Positions 54,232-64,000 of a stretch of DNA of 64,000 nucleotides are shown here, in pieces; the stretch's first letter is position 1; each line of letters begins with the position of its first letter. This DNA is from an uncultured Tateyamaria sp. (GTDB lineage Bacteria > Pseudomonadota > Alphaproteobacteria > Rhodobacterales > Rhodobacteraceae): assembly GCF_947488715.1 (NCBI RefSeq), contig NZ_CANLAG010000003.1:124001-188000 (forward strand), written 5' to 3'. Position numbers and translations under genes: made by a program. The notes beneath the pieces were generated by a model. It saw only the letters and a list, made by a program, of their open reading frames with translations, did no database searches and was not told where the DNA came from.

Positions 54232-55449
54232 ATGGCGCAGACCACACCCGAGGCACAGCCGTATTTCTCACACCCGGTGCGGCAGATTATTTTGATGCTA
54301 AGCGTCCTGATCCTGTTTGGGGGCGGGGCCGTTTTCGCATTGCCCAGCGTTTTGCCGGTGTTTCAGGCCAACCTGTATTTGAACGGGTTCATCGCCTTTG
54401 TGTTCCTGATCGGCGTCGCGTCATGTTTCTGGATGGTGTACCAACTGTTCACCTCTGTGCGCTGGATCGAAGGGTTTGCGGCCGACGGCCCGACCGCCAG
54501 CGGCAAGGCCCCGCAATTGCTGGCGTCTTTGGCGTCGCTGCTGCGGTCCCGCGGGGCGCGCATGCAGCTTTCGGCCTCGTCCACGCGATCCATCCTCGAC
54601 TCGGTCGCGACACGGATCGACGAGGTGCGGGAAATCACGCGCTACATCGTCAGTATGCTGATTTTCCTCGGTCTTTTGGGCACCTTCTACGGGCTGGCCA
54701 CAACCGTCCCCGCGCTGGTCGACACCATCCGCAGCCTCGCCCCGCAAGAGGGTGAAGCAGGCGTTGAGGTGTTTGGCCGTCTGATGACCGGCCTTGAATC
54801 GCAGCTGGATGGCATGGGCGTTGCCTTTGCATCGTCGCTGTTGGGGCTTGCGGGATCGCTTGTTGTGGGTCTGCTGGAACTGTTTGCAGGTCACGGCCAA
54901 AACCGGTTCTACCGCGAGCTTGAGGAATGGCTCAGCTCCATCACCCGTGTGGGTCTCAGTGCCGAAGGCGAAAGCGGCGGTGACCAGAGTGCGATGGCGG
55001 GCGTGATCGACCATCTGGCCGAGCAGATGGAAAGCCTGCAAACCATGTTCACACAGTCGGACATCAGCAGATCCATGGTGGACGACAAGCTGGGCAAACT
55101 GGCCGATGCGGTGGACCGTATGACCACGCAAATGCAGGCGCGCGATGCGGGCGGCGATGCACTGACCCGCGTGGCCGAAGGGCAGGAACGCCTGATCGAA
55201 GTGATTGAACGTCAGGGCACAGGCGACGGTATCGACGCCGAAAGCCGGATGCGTCTGCGGTCGATCGACGTCCAGATGCTGCGTATCCTCGAAGAGATCA
55301 GCGCAGGCCGCCAAGAGACCATGGCCGAGTTGCGCACCGACATTTCGGCGCTGGCAACCGCACTCAGCCAACCGCGCGGCCAAAACCGCAAGCAGGGCAA
55401 CAATGGCGGGCGCGGCCCGCGCAATAATCCAGTGCAAGGGGACGGCTGA
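54232..55449 (+). CDS. MotA/TolQ/ExbB-like proton-channel protein
   Basis: A 405-residue membrane protein with four hydrophobic segments at about 18-40, 49-72, 138-160 and 196-219. The third contains GLLGTFYGLATTV and the fourth GVAFASSLLGLAGSLVVG, the core pattern of the MotA/TolQ/ExbB family. After residue 220 a cytoplasmic helical tail of about 180 residues extends to the end (EQMESLQTMFTQSDISRSM), longer than usual. It lies two bases upstream of the OmpA-domain gene; together they look like an ion-driven stator. Confidence 0.88.
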   Translation: MAQTTPEAQPYFSHPVRQIILMLSVLILFGGGAVFALPSVLPVFQANLYLNGFIAFVFLIGVASCFWMVYQLFTSVRWIEGFAADGPTASGKAPQLLASLASLLRSRGARMQLSASSTRSILDSVATRIDEVREITRYIVSMLIFLGLLGTFYGLATTVPALVDTIRSLAPQEGEAGVEVFGRLMTGLESQLDGMGVAFASSLLGLAGSLVVGLLELFAGHGQNRFYRELEEWLSSITRVGLSAEGESGGDQSAMAGVIDHLAEQMESLQTMFTQSDISRSMVDDKLGKLADAVDRMTTQMQARDAGGDALTRVAEGQERLIEVIERQGTGDGIDAESRMRLRSIDVQMLRILEEISAGRQETMAELRTDISALATALSQPRGQNRKQGNNGGRGPRNNPVQGDG

Positions 55450-55451
55450 CC

Positions 55452-58019
55452 ATGGCCCTGTCGCGGCGCACAGGGGCTCGGTTCCAGGCATCGATCTGGC
55501 CCGGTTTCGTGGATGCGATGACCGGGCTGTTGTTGGTCCTGATGTTTGTCCTCACCATTTTCATGGTGGTGCAATTTGTGCTGCGCGAAACGATCACGGG
55601 TCAGGAAACGGAACTGGATCAACTGGCGACTGAGGTTGCTGCGTTGGCTCAGGCTTTGGGGTTAGAGGAACGGCGGTCCAGTCAGTTGGATGCGCGGCTG
55701 TCATCGCTGAACGCGACTCTGAACGATGCCCAGGCCCAGGTCGCAGCACAGGCCGCGCAAATTGCGGCGCTGACAGGCGAACGGGATGCGGCGTCTGCCG
55801 CACTTGAGACCGCCCGCACCCGTATCACCGGGTTTGAGGCGCAGGTGGCGGCCCTCATTTCCGAACGCGATGGCGCTTTGGCCAATGTGGCGGGTTTGGA
55901 AACCGAACAGGCGCGTTTGCTGTCCGAACAAGAGGCGCTCAACCTCGCGTTGGCCCAAGCGCGCACAGAGGTTGATGCCCAATCCGAGGCCGCGCGTCTT
56001 GCCGCTGCGCGCACCGAGGCGTTGCAGGCCCTGATTGCCGATTTGCGCAGTCGGAACGCGGCCAGCGCAGATCAGGCGGCTGGATTGCAGGCCGATTTGG
56101 ACGCTGCACAAGCGGCGCTGAGCGCAGAAGAAGCCGCGCGTTTGGCTGATATCGCCGCCGCCGAGGCGTTGCGGGCGCGGCTGGAAACAGCGGATGCCGA
56201 GTTGACCGCGATGACCCTCGCGTTGGAGGCCCAACGCAAAGAGGCCGAGGACACTCTGACCCTGCTGGCGGCGGCACGTGCCGCCGAAAAGGATGTGAAC
56301 GCAGAACTGGCGACGGTTATGGCGGCACTTGCCTTGGCACGGGAACAGAATGAGACGCTGGGCGATGACCAACGCGGGCTTGAAGCCCAGCTTGCCGCGG
56401 CGCTGGTCCGGTTGGAAAACGCGCAAGGCAGCACGGCATCCGCAGAGGCGCGGATCGAGAGCTTGCAGGGCGAACTGGCGTCCGCACTGGCCGCATTGGA
56501 CGGTGCCAAGGCGGAAAATACGGCCCTTGCCGGTGAACGATCCAGCCTCGAGGCCCAATTGGCAGCCGCGTTGCTGAATGCCGAAGGTGGGGCAGCTGCG
56601 GCTGCGGATCTTGAGGCGCAACTGGCGCGGGCATTGGGGCAACTGGACGAACGGGCGGCGGCCGTATCGACGCTGGAGGCACGGTTGAACGCGGCCGAGG
56701 CGGCTCTGGATGGTGGTACGGCGACGACTGCGGCATTGCAGACGCAATTGGGTGATGCGCAGGCGGCGCTGGCGGCCCGCGACGCCGAATTGGCGGAACT
56801 GCAAGCCCAGCTTGGTGAAGCCGAAGGCGCGCGCGCGGCGTCCGCCCAAGAGGTTGCCCGCCTCGAAGCCCGCCTGACCACGCTTGAGGCGCGTATCGCT
56901 GCGTCCAATCTGGAAATGGAGGATGCGCGGGACCGCTTGGCGGCTGCGGTTGCTGCGAAACTGGCAGCCGAGGGGCAATTGGCGGCGCAATCGGGCGACA
57001 TCGACGATCTTCAGGTGCAATTGGCGCGCGCCATCGCTGCGCGGGATGCAGCACTGGCCGATGCAGAGGCCGCAGGCAGCAGCAACCAGGAGGTGCGTGA
57101 CCAGTTGGCGGCGGCCTTGTCAGCACGTCTCGCAGCCGAGGCCGAGTTGCAAAACCTTGGAACAGACACCGCTGAAGTGCGGGCCGCGCTTGCCGCTGCA
57201 TTGGCGGACAAGTCTGCGGCAGAAGCGGCGCTGGCCAACCAAACATCCGAGGCGGACCGCCGGGCGGTTCTGTTGGCTGCGGCACGCGACGCGTTGAGCG
57301 CCGAAGAGGCCGCGACGCTTGAGGCACAGCGGCAGACCGAATTGTTGAACCAGCAGGTCGCAGCCCTGCGGTCGCAGTTGGGGCAGTTGCAGGCCCTGCT
57401 GGATGACGCCGTGGCCCGAGACGCAGCGCGCGACGTGCAACTGCAATCGCTGGGATCAGAACTGAACACCGCTCTGGCCCGTGTGGCCGCCGAAGAGCGC
57501 CGCCGCCGCGAGTTGGAAGAGGCCGAGCGCAAGCGGCTTGAGGCCGAAGCGCAGGACTTGGAACGCTACCGTTCGGAATTCTTTGGCCGGTTGCGCGACG
57601 TGTTGGGCACGCAAGAAGGTGTGCGCATCGTCGGCGACCGCTTTGTGTTCTCATCAGAGGTGTTGTTCCCGCCCGGTGGCGCGGAATTGTCGACTGCGGG
57701 TGAAGGCGAAATCGCCAAGATCGCGGGCATTTTGCGCAACATCGCGGGCGACATCCCGGCAGAGATCGACTGGGTCATTCGGGTCGATGGCCATACCGAC
57801 AACGTGCCGTTGTCTGGCACGGGCGAGTTTGCCGACAACTGGGAACTGAGCCAGGCGCGCGCCCTGTCGGTGGTCAAATATATGGTCAACTTTTTGGGCA
57901 TCCCGCCCAACCGTTTGTCGGCCAACGGGTTTGGGCAATACCAGCCCCTCAACCCCGAAGACTCGGCCAGCGCACGCGCGCAGAACCGGCGCATCGAGTT
58001 GAAATTCACTGAGAAATAG
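55452..58019 (+). CDS. MotB-like OmpA-domain protein with ~650-residue coiled coil
   Basis: An 855-residue protein in three parts. Residues 16-44 are one membrane helix with FVDAMTGLLLVLMF; Asp21 sits where MotB has its proton-carrying Asp. Residues about 50-715 are a very long Ala/Leu/Glu/Arg coiled coil with near repeats such as LEAQLAAAL. Residues 724-855 are an OmpA-type peptidoglycan-binding domain (RVDGHTDNVPLSG with Asp779, SQARALSV with Arg803). The coil could span far into the periplasm. The partner is the MotA-like gene two bases upstream. Confidence 0.9.
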   Translation: MALSRRTGARFQASIWPGFVDAMTGLLLVLMFVLTIFMVVQFVLRETITGQETELDQLATEVAALAQALGLEERRSSQLDARLSSLNATLNDAQAQVAAQAAQIAALTGERDAASAALETARTRITGFEAQVAALISERDGALANVAGLETEQARLLSEQEALNLALAQARTEVDAQSEAARLAAARTEALQALIADLRSRNAASADQAAGLQADLDAAQAALSAEEAARLADIAAAEALRARLETADAELTAMTLALEAQRKEAEDTLTLLAAARAAEKDVNAELATVMAALALAREQNETLGDDQRGLEAQLAAALVRLENAQGSTASAEARIESLQGELASALAALDGAKAENTALAGERSSLEAQLAAALLNAEGGAAAAADLEAQLARALGQLDERAAAVSTLEARLNAAEAALDGGTATTAALQTQLGDAQAALAARDAELAELQAQLGEAEGARAASAQEVARLEARLTTLEARIAASNLEMEDARDRLAAAVAAKLAAEGQLAAQSGDIDDLQVQLARAIAARDAALADAEAAGSSNQEVRDQLAAALSARLAAEAELQNLGTDTAEVRAALAAALADKSAAEAALANQTSEADRRAVLLAAARDALSAEEAATLEAQRQTELLNQQVAALRSQLGQLQALLDDAVARDAARDVQLQSLGSELNTALARVAAEERRRRELEEAERKRLEAEAQDLERYRSEFFGRLRDVLGTQEGVRIVGDRFVFSSEVLFPPGGAELSTAGEGEIAKIAGILRNIAGDIPAEIDWVIRVDGHTDNVPLSGTGEFADNWELSQARALSVVKYMVNFLGIPPNRLSANGFGQYQPLNPEDSASARAQNRRIELKFTEK

Positions 58020-58025
58020 CGGGTT

Positions 58026-58997
58026 CTACTGGACCGTGACTGTCGCGGTTTCGGTGTTGATCACACGGTTGCCCCGCAACAGGCTGACCGTGCCCAGATA
58101 GGTGCCCGACTGCCAAGCTGATGTGGTCCGTTTTTTCCCCACTGCACGAAAAAACTGCGCCTGATTTTTGTCCAATGTGACGGTTTCATCCATCATCTGT
58201 CCGCCCGGCGCGTCGATCACCAGCCGTACTTTGTCACCCGCCCGGCCGCCAAAGGCATAGCCAAACACGACGATGGCCGGGGCAGAGGGTTTCAGGGAAT
58301 CGGCTCCTGCCGTGCCTTGCTTGATCCGGTCGAACTTTGGCACCGCATCGGCAAACCCCACGGTTAGAATTCCGCCCGGTCGATAGGGGAGGGGATTTTG
58401 CCAGAGGGTCTCGGTGCTGGGTGCGCCGCATGTGACCTGATTGTCGGGGTCAAAGGGATCAACAACTTTGCCGTCCTTGCGCACGGTCAGATGGACATGC
58501 GGAAACTGTGTGCGCCCTGACAATCCAACTTGGCCCAGAACGGTCGACTTGCGTACGCGGTCGCCCTTTTTGACGGCGAGAGATCCGCGTTTCATGTGGC
58601 AATACTGGGTTGTCCAACCGCCGCCATGGTCGACGACAATGCCGTTGCCGCATTCGCGACCACTGATCCGCGCCGCCGACTGGCGTGTGAACAATTCGTC
58701 TTTCATGCCATCGCGGGTCGCACGCACGGTGCCGGGGGCTGCGGCGATCACATTCACACCGCGCCGCATCTGTTCCAACGATTGCAGGGCAAAGTCCGTA
58801 CCCTGATGTGTGTCATAGCTGAGGTTCGAACACCGAAAATCCATCGACTGGTTGGATGGGTCGTGGTCGACATATTGCTGCACGAAACAGGCGCTGCCCA
58901 GATCGCAGTCAATCGGTGGGTTCAAAATGATGTCCCTCGCCGCCAGAGAACCGGCGGCGAGGGGAAACAACAGGGCGGCAAGCGCAGCCGCGCGCAT
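58026..58997 (-). CDS. M23-family metallo-endopeptidase
   Basis: A 323-residue exported LytM-type protein. A signal peptide ([20 protein letters not shown]) is followed by the zinc ligands HQGTDF (His and Asp) and PHVHL (His-x-His), so the enzyme should cleave peptide bridges in peptidoglycan. Its ATG overlaps the clpA stop by one base (TGATG). It is convergent with the MotB-like gene and may work on the wall site where that complex binds (inference). Confidence 0.92.
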   Translation of the reverse strand: MRAAALAALLFPLAAGSLAARDIILNPPIDCDLGSACFVQQYVDHDPSNQSMDFRCSNLSYDTHQGTDFALQSLEQMRRGVNVIAAAPGTVRATRDGMKDELFTRQSAARISGRECGNGIVVDHGGGWTTQYCHMKRGSLAVKKGDRVRKSTVLGQVGLSGRTQFPHVHLTVRKDGKVVDPFDPDNQVTCGAPSTETLWQNPLPYRPGGILTVGFADAVPKFDRIKQGTAGADSLKPSAPAIVVFGYAFGGRAGDKVRLVIDAPGGQMMDETVTLDKNQAQFFRAVGKKRTTSAWQSGTYLGTVSLLRGNRVINTETATVTVQ

Positions 58998-61318
58998 CAG
59001 TCCGCCGTCAAAAGCGGTGGTTTGTCGCCGGACAGGCGCGGTTTGTCCGGGCCTTCCAGTTTGAGGTCTAGTTCGCCGTTTTTCACGCCGACCTTGACCA
59101 CGCCACCCTTCATCAACTTGCCAAAGAGCAGTTCCTCGGCGAGCGGTTTCTTGATGTATTCCTGGATCACACGGCCCAGCGGGCGCGCACCCATCTTGTC
59201 GTCGTAGCCCTTGTCGGCCAGCCATTCGGCGGCCGGGCGCGTCAGTTCGATGGTCACGTTGCGGTCCATCAGTTGCGCTTCGAGTTGCAGCACGAACTTT
59301 TCAACAACAGACAGGATGGTGTCCTTGCCCAATGGCGCAAAGCTGATCACGGCATCCAGACGGTTGCGGAACTCGGGCGTGAACGTGCGTTCGATCGCGG
59401 CAGTATCCTCGCCCTCGCGCCGGTCACGGCCAAAACCGATGGCGGCCTTGGCCATATCTGATGCGCCGGCATTCGACGTCATGATCAGGATCACGTTGCG
59501 GAAATCGACTGTCCGGCCGTTGTGGTCGGTCAGCTTGCCGTGGTCCATCACCTGCAACAGGATATTGTAGACGTCCGGGTGCGCCTTTTCCATCTCATCG
59601 AGCAGGAGCACACAGTGCGGATGCTGGTCGACACCGTCGGTGAGCATGCCGCCCTGGTCAAAGCCGACGTATCCCGGAGGTGCACCGATCAAACGGCTGA
59701 CCGCGTGTTTCTCCATGTACTCGGACATGTCAAAGCGCAGCATTTCCACACCCAGCGTATCCGCCAACTGCTTGGCAACTTCGGTCTTGCCGACACCCGT
59801 TGGCCCGGCGAACAGATAGTTGCCGATGGGTTTTTCAGGTTCGCGCAGACCCGCGCGGGCCAGCTTGATCGCCGAAGACAGGGCGACAATGGCATCGTCC
59901 TGACCAAAGACCACGCGCTTCAGGGACGCTTCGAGATCCTTCAGGGTCTCCGCATCGTCCTTGGACACGTTTTTCGGTGGAATGCGGGCAATCTTGGCCA
60001 CGACATTCTCGATCTCCTTGGTGCCGATGGTCTTGCGGCGCTTGGCGGCGGCGACCAGATGCTGGGCGGCACCTGCCTCGTCGATCACGTCGATGGCGCT
60101 GTCAGGGAGCTTGCGGTCGTTAATGTACCGGCTGGCCAGCTCGACAGAGGTTTTGATCGCGTCCGAGGTGTATTTTACGCCGTGGTGATCTTCGAAATAG
60201 GGCTTGAGGCCCTTGAGGATCTTGGTGGCGTCTTCCACCGACGGCTCGTTCACGTCGATTTTCTGGAAACGACGCGACAGCGCGCGGTCCTTCTCGAAAT
60301 GCTGACGGAACTCTTTGTATGTGGTCGAGCCCATGGTGCGCAGCTTGCCGCCCTGCAGGGCAGGTTTCAGCAGGTTGGACGCGTCCATAGCACCACCGGA
60401 CGTGGCACCGGCACCGATGACGGTGTGGATTTCGTCAATGAACAGGACGGCGTCCTTGTGCTCTTCCAACTCAGTGACCACAGCCTTCAGACGTTCCTCG
60501 AAATCACCGCGATAGCGCGTTCCGGCCAGCAATGCGCCCATGTCGAGCGAATAGATGGTTGTGCCGGACAGCACCTCGGGCGTTTCGCCTGCGACGATCT
60601 TGCGCGCGAGACCTTCGGCAATCGCCGTTTTGCCCACGCCGGGATCGCCAACCAAAAGAGGGTTGTTCTTGCGACGGCGGCACAGCACCTGAATGCAGCG
60701 CTCCACCTCGTCCGAGCGTCCGATCAGCGGGTCGATATCGCCCTCGCGGGATTTTTCGTTGAGGTCCACGCAGTACTTGGCCAGCGCGCTCTCTTTCTTT
60801 TCGCCTTCGGTGACGCCTTGGGCCTCTTCCTCGGCTTCGGGGGCACCGGATACGGGCCGCGCCTCGCCAAAAGCAGGGTCTTTGGCCACGCCGTGCGCAA
60901 TGAAGTTCACGGCGTCATAGCGGGTCATATCCTGCTCTTGCAGGAAATATGCGGCATTGGATTCGCGTTCGGCAAAGATCGCGACCAGGACGTTGGCGCC
61001 AGTCACCTCCGTGCGGCCCGAAGACTGCACGTGAATGGCGGCGCGCTGGATCACGCGCTGGAACGCAGCGGTTGGGACCGCCTCGGAGCCGTCGATGTCG
61101 GTCACCAGGTTTGACAGGTCGTCGTCCACGAACTCCTCAAGCGTGCCGCGCAGCTCGTCAATGTCGACCGAACAGGCCTGCATGACGCGACGGGCGTCGG
61201 GTTCATCCACCAGGGCCAGCAACAGATGTTCCAGCGTTGCAAATTCGTGCCGGCGTTCATTGGCCAGCGCAAGAGCCTGATGAATGGCTTTTTCCAGTGT
61301 CGTCGAGAATGAAGGCAC
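58997..61318 (-). CDS. clpA: ATP-dependent Clp protease ATP-binding subunit ClpA
   Basis: A 773-residue AAA+ unfoldase. The N-terminal double-Clp repeat is followed by two ATPase modules ([13 protein letters not shown] and [12 protein letters not shown]). The ClpP-docking loop reads IGFG within [11 protein letters not shown] charged linker of about 30 residues separates the N-domain from the first module. No clpS gene is next to it in this window. It feeds a downstream M23 gene by a one-base overlap. Confidence 0.96.
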   Translation of the reverse strand: MPSFSTTLEKAIHQALALANERRHEFATLEHLLLALVDEPDARRVMQACSVDIDELRGTLEEFVDDDLSNLVTDIDGSEAVPTAAFQRVIQRAAIHVQSSGRTEVTGANVLVAIFAERESNAAYFLQEQDMTRYDAVNFIAHGVAKDPAFGEARPVSGAPEAEEEAQGVTEGEKKESALAKYCVDLNEKSREGDIDPLIGRSDEVERCIQVLCRRRKNNPLLVGDPGVGKTAIAEGLARKIVAGETPEVLSGTTIYSLDMGALLAGTRYRGDFEERLKAVVTELEEHKDAVLFIDEIHTVIGAGATSGGAMDASNLLKPALQGGKLRTMGSTTYKEFRQHFEKDRALSRRFQKIDVNEPSVEDATKILKGLKPYFEDHHGVKYTSDAIKTSVELASRYINDRKLPDSAIDVIDEAGAAQHLVAAAKRRKTIGTKEIENVVAKIARIPPKNVSKDDAETLKDLEASLKRVVFGQDDAIVALSSAIKLARAGLREPEKPIGNYLFAGPTGVGKTEVAKQLADTLGVEMLRFDMSEYMEKHAVSRLIGAPPGYVGFDQGGMLTDGVDQHPHCVLLLDEMEKAHPDVYNILLQVMDHGKLTDHNGRTVDFRNVILIMTSNAGASDMAKAAIGFGRDRREGEDTAAIERTFTPEFRNRLDAVISFAPLGKDTILSVVEKFVLQLEAQLMDRNVTIELTRPAAEWLADKGYDDKMGARPLGRVIQEYIKKPLAEELLFGKLMKGGVVKVGVKNGELDLKLEGPDKPRLSGDKPPLLTAD

Positions 61319-61524
61319 GGGCAGTGCTCCTTATCGCTCGGGGTCGGGTGGGGCATCAAGGAATGTCGAGGCCCCGTACCAACCATGGCCTCATGTGTTT
61401 AAGTTTGGTTGAACAACGCGCAGCTTCAAGGCTTTTCTTTGCACTCAGGCTCACAAACTGACGAGCAGCGCGTATTTTGTTGGCGATTTGGGCGTGACCG
61501 GGCTGCCCCGTCTCAATAGTCGCC

Positions 61525-62292
61525 TCAGAAGTTGTCCTTGCGCGTGCGAATTTCGGTGAACACGTCGGTGGCGTTGGCACCAGTCATGCCCAAATGGGCC
61601 TGGATGGAGGGATCGTGGGCGCGCAAAAACGGGTTGGTCGCCAATTCTTCGGACAAAAGCGACGGGACGGTTGGCAGGCCCGATGCGCGTTTTTCGGTCA
61701 CCTGCTGGACACGCGATATAAGTGCGGGATTGTCCGGATCAATGGTCAACGCGAATTTCGCATTGGCCGCGGTGTACTCGTGCCCGGAATAGACAACGGT
61801 GTCGCCGGGCAGGGCGGCCAGTTTTTGCAGGCTGTCGTGCATCTGGGGCTTGGTGCCCTCGAACACGCGGCCGCATCCCAGCGCCATCAGGCTGTCGGCG
61901 GTGAACACGGCGTTTGACGCGGGAAAGTGGAAAGCGACATGGCCGAGTGTGTGCCCAGACACGTCCAGGACCGTGCAGGTTTCGGACCCGATGGTGATGG
62001 TGTCGCCCTCGGCCACTTTGAGGTCCAGCGCGGGCAGCCGGTGCGTGTCCGCAGCCGCACCCACCACGCGGGCGGGGTACTGCGCCAGAATGTCAGCCAG
62101 CCCGTCAATGTGGTCGTCATGGTGGTGCGTGATCAGAACATCCGTCAACGTCCACCCCAATTCTTCGAGCGCGGCAAGGATTGGCGCGGCTTCGGGGATG
62201 TCGATCAGCGCGGTTGCCCCAGTGGCCGCATCATGGGCGAGATAGGCGTAGTTATCGGCCAGACAGGGGATCGTGCGGATGTCGAGGGGCAT
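61525..62292 (-). CDS. gloB: Hydroxyacylglutathione hydrolase (glyoxalase II)
   Basis: A 255-residue two-zinc MBL enzyme that hydrolyses S-lactoylglutathione. The metal motif THHHDDHIDG, the later SGHTLGHVAFH and the C-terminal domain with GHEYTAANAKFAL are typical of glyoxalase II. The ATG at 62292 gives MPLDIRTIPCLADNYAYL, the usual start; upstream in-frame codons are unsupported. It is divergent from the methyltransferase. Confidence 0.95.
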   Translation of the reverse strand: MPLDIRTIPCLADNYAYLAHDAATGATALIDIPEAAPILAALEELGWTLTDVLITHHHDDHIDGLADILAQYPARVVGAAADTHRLPALDLKVAEGDTITIGSETCTVLDVSGHTLGHVAFHFPASNAVFTADSLMALGCGRVFEGTKPQMHDSLQKLAALPGDTVVYSGHEYTAANAKFALTIDPDNPALISRVQQVTEKRASGLPTVPSLLSEELATNPFLRAHDPSIQAHLGMTGANATDVFTEIRTRKDNF

Positions 62293-62373
62293 GGCATTTG
62301 CGCTTTCTTCAGGTAGGGTCTGAACCAAAGGTGGCGCGCGGGCGCGGTCAGGACAAGGGTGATAGGGCAGGCA

Positions 62374-63117
62374 ATGCATCTCGACGTGCAGGATTTGCGC
62401 AATTTCTACTATCGCAGCGCCCTTGGGCGTGCGGCGCAGGCCTCTTTGCGCCGCCGCATGATCGAAATCTGGCCCGAAGCCAAAGGTCAAACCGTGGCCG
62501 GGTTCGGCTTTGCCGTGCCGTTGTTGCGCCCCTATCTGGCCGATGCGCGGCGTGTGATCGCCCTGATGCCCGGACCGCAAGGGGTCATGCCGTGGCCTGC
62601 GGACAAGGCCAACGTCTCGGTCCTGACCGAGGAGACGCTATGGCCCATCGAAACCGGGCATGTGGACAAGCTGATTGTGCTGCACGGGCTCGAAACATCC
62701 GAACGGGCCTATGATCTTTTGGAAGAGGCGTGGCGGGTGCTGGGGCCGGGCGGCAAGGCGCTGTTCATCGTGCCGAACCGCGCCGGGATATGGAGCCGCC
62801 GTGACAGAACGCCCTTTGGTTTCGGGCGGCCCTATTCGGCGGGCCAGCTCGAGACACAATTGCGCAAACACCAGTTCCTGCCGGAACGGCATCTGGGCGC
62901 GCTATACCAGTTCCCATCCGCCAAACGTGTGTGGATGAAATCGGCCAAAATGTTCGAAAGGGTCGGGCGCACCATGCCGGGCATGGTGGCGGGTGGCGCG
63001 TTCATGGTCGAGGCGTCCAAGCTGGTCTATCCACCCAAGGGCAAGGTCAGCCGCGTCAAAGCACGCCGCCAGACGGTGCCACAGGGCGTCACAGCGCCCA
63101 TTGCTGGCCGTCTCTAG
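62374..63117 (+). CDS. Class I SAM-dependent methyltransferase-like protein
   Basis: A 247-residue protein of the class I methyltransferase type. The SAM loop is atypical ([17 protein letters not shown]), but [20 protein letters not shown] is a clear family motif. The ATG at 62374 gives [13 protein letters not shown]. In many alphaproteobacteria it neighbours gloB as here. The substrate is unknown. Confidence 0.85.
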   Translation: MHLDVQDLRNFYYRSALGRAAQASLRRRMIEIWPEAKGQTVAGFGFAVPLLRPYLADARRVIALMPGPQGVMPWPADKANVSVLTEETLWPIETGHVDKLIVLHGLETSERAYDLLEEAWRVLGPGGKALFIVPNRAGIWSRRDRTPFGFGRPYSAGQLETQLRKHQFLPERHLGALYQFPSAKRVWMKSAKMFERVGRTMPGMVAGGAFMVEASKLVYPPKGKVSRVKARRQTVPQGVTAPIAGRL

Positions 63118-63656
63118 GACCCCGGCACCGCATCCGGAAAACAGCGGCCCATCACTTCGGGCGCATCGTCCGGCGGCACGAGGGTGAAAACGGAGCGCAT
63201 CACCGCCGCACCCTCCAGTTGCAGGGTAAAGACCCACGGGCCGGTGACCTCCTCGAACGTGTCCTCAAGAAGGTAGCCCATGGCCTTCTGGTCCCCGCCC
63301 TTGATGTCGATCTGCCACGTCTGGTGCGTCGTGTTCTGCGCGCCCATGGGCGGATGGGTCACTGTGGCTGTCAGCACGCCGGGCGGGGTGTCCGGGTGCA
63401 CGCCAAAGGCGGTCATCATCGAGATCCCGACCTTGGCCGGAACACGGGTGGTCTGGATCAGGATCGGCAACCCTTCGGATTCGTATCGTATGATCTCGCC
63501 GTCCACCGTGTCCTGCCCGGTGACGACCTTGCCTGCCTTCGGCACGCAATTGATCCCATGCGTCAGGTAAAAAAGCGGCGCCGCGATATCCGGTGCAGAC
63601 TGCGCCTGCGCCGCTGATCCGCACAGGACAAGCGCCATCGCCGCCCGGAGCCCCAC
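63114..63656 (-). CDS. Exported protein, DUF3859-like
   Basis: A 180-residue protein with a signal peptide ([16 protein letters not shown]) and a beta-rich body containing [20 protein letters not shown] and [13 protein letters not shown], a pattern I associate with DUF3859. I use the GTG at 63656 that overlaps the upstream stop (TAGTG), because it gives a full-length signal peptide; the later ATG leaves it too short. It is convergent with the methyltransferase by four bases. Confidence 0.72.
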   Translation of the reverse strand: MGLRAAMALVLCGSAAQAQSAPDIAAPLFYLTHGINCVPKAGKVVTGQDTVDGEIIRYESEGLPILIQTTRVPAKVGISMMTAFGVHPDTPPGVLTATVTHPPMGAQNTTHQTWQIDIKGGDQKAMGYLLEDTFEEVTGPWVFTLQLEGAAVMRSVFTLVPPDDAPEVMGRCFPDAVPGS

Positions 63657-64000
63657 TATGCCAGCACCACCACCTGATCGGCAGTCATCCCGGTGGTGCC
63701 CGACAGGCGGATGACGGCAATGCCGGGATCCTGACCCGCACGCGCGGTATAGGTCACCGTCACCTCGGAAAAGCTGCCATCGGCGGCTTCGCTCACCGCG
63801 ACCGTGTCGACCTCGACCCCGGTTGTCTGGAAGACACCCACCGCCAGAACGTCCTCTGCGGGATCGAAATCGGTCACTTCCATATAGATGTCGTCCGCCG
63901 TGCCGTTCACGGCATTCCACACGCGGGCATCAAATGTGTCCGCCCCGTCGCCACCAGTGACAGTGGCCGGGCCGTCTTCGTCGCGGAACTGGTTCCAGAC
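63656..64000 (-). CDS. Partial RTX-type calcium-binding protein, C-terminal end
   Basis: About 114 codons of a gene that enters from beyond the window. VTGGDGADTFDARVW is a calcium-binding nonapeptide-repeat type unit (GGxGxDxF), followed by a beta-rich end (TDFDPAEDVLAVGVFQTTG). Such proteins are usually secreted or surface bound by type I export. Only the end is visible; the next gene is coupled through TAGTG. Confidence 0.75.
   Translation of the reverse strand, partial: VWNQFRDEDGPATVTGGDGADTFDARVWNAVNGTADDIYMEVTDFDPAEDVLAVGVFQTTGVEVDTVAVSEAADGSFSEVTVTYTARAGQDPGIAVIRLSGTTGMTADQVVVLA

Noticed and set aside
54232-58019. A Zorya-type anti-phage system (ZorA/ZorB)
   Set aside because: The long coil is on the MotB-like partner and not on the MotA-like one, and no ZorC/D/E-like helicase or nuclease genes are adjacent.
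1-64000. tRNA, rRNA, CRISPR arrays, prophage, insertion sequences or a replication origin
   Set aside because: No clover-leaf-like sequence, regular direct repeats with spacers, transposase, integrase or origin-type repeats were seen while reading the intergenic gaps; all gaps are short.

Overview
This is a gene-dense, GC-rich stretch of bacterial chromosome. Gene content and protein style point to an alphaproteobacterium of the order Rhodobacterales (marine Roseobacter-like). The signs include a tiny aa3-type cytochrome oxidase subunit IV, phaA/phaB, an extensin-like C-domain protein, DUF2125, DUF6173 and DUF3726 proteins, an ETF-quinone oxidoreductase of 549 residues, and many operons joined by ATGA, GTGA or TGATG overlaps. 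I see no rRNA, tRNA, CRISPR array, prophage or insertion sequence. The assignment to the order is inference from gene families, not from a marker gene search.

Layout. 1-2,363: a GbsR/MarR regulator with a palindrome in its promoter, an alpha/beta hydrolase and a LysE exporter. 2,377-6,476 (minus): a tightly coupled chain pyrB - PH-like membrane protein - unknown membrane protein - pyrC - plsY - small unknown protein, linking pyrimidine and phospholipid synthesis. 6,607-8,520: uracil-DNA glycosylase, LysE exporter, moaB. 8,615-13,699: an RND efflux adaptor and an unusually long RND pump. 13,696-21,500: a DsbD-alpha-like protein, YqgE, Sua5, acyl-CoA dehydrogenase, metallo-hydrolase, DUF6173, CoxIV, a lipoprotein and azlCD.

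21,551-25,648: a molybdenum-cofactor operon fdhD-mobA-mobB-moeA, whose MoeA carries about 300 extra N-terminal residues. 25,681-30,047: unknown membrane protein, greA, a glyoxalase-like gene divergent from soxR with a near-perfect SoxR operator between them, and ETF-QO. 30,214-34,798: TPR protein, ispE, ispB, DUF2007 and a TrmN6-like methyltransferase. 34,910-41,297: DUF465, EamA exporter, GcvA-like regulator, a 39-residue small protein, phaB, phaA, an EAL protein and rpsD with a structured leader.

41,463-48,167: DUF2867, RidA, then a compact LysR - aldehyde dehydrogenase - variant M19 dipeptidase - 560-residue unknown - DUF3726 cluster, probably an uncharacterised catabolic or detoxification unit. 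48,168-53,561: XRE regulator, membrane protein, hisC, tyrA, extensin-like protein, DUF2125. 53,627-61,318: ChaC-like cyclotransferase, a MotA-like/MotB-like pair in which the MotB-like partner has a coiled coil of about 650 residues, M23 endopeptidase and clpA. 61,525-64,000: gloB, a methyltransferase, a DUF3859-like secreted protein and the end of an RTX-type calcium-binding protein.

The best candidates for undescribed biology are the stator-like pair at 54,232-58,019, the 42,401-48,167 cluster and the MoeA fusion.
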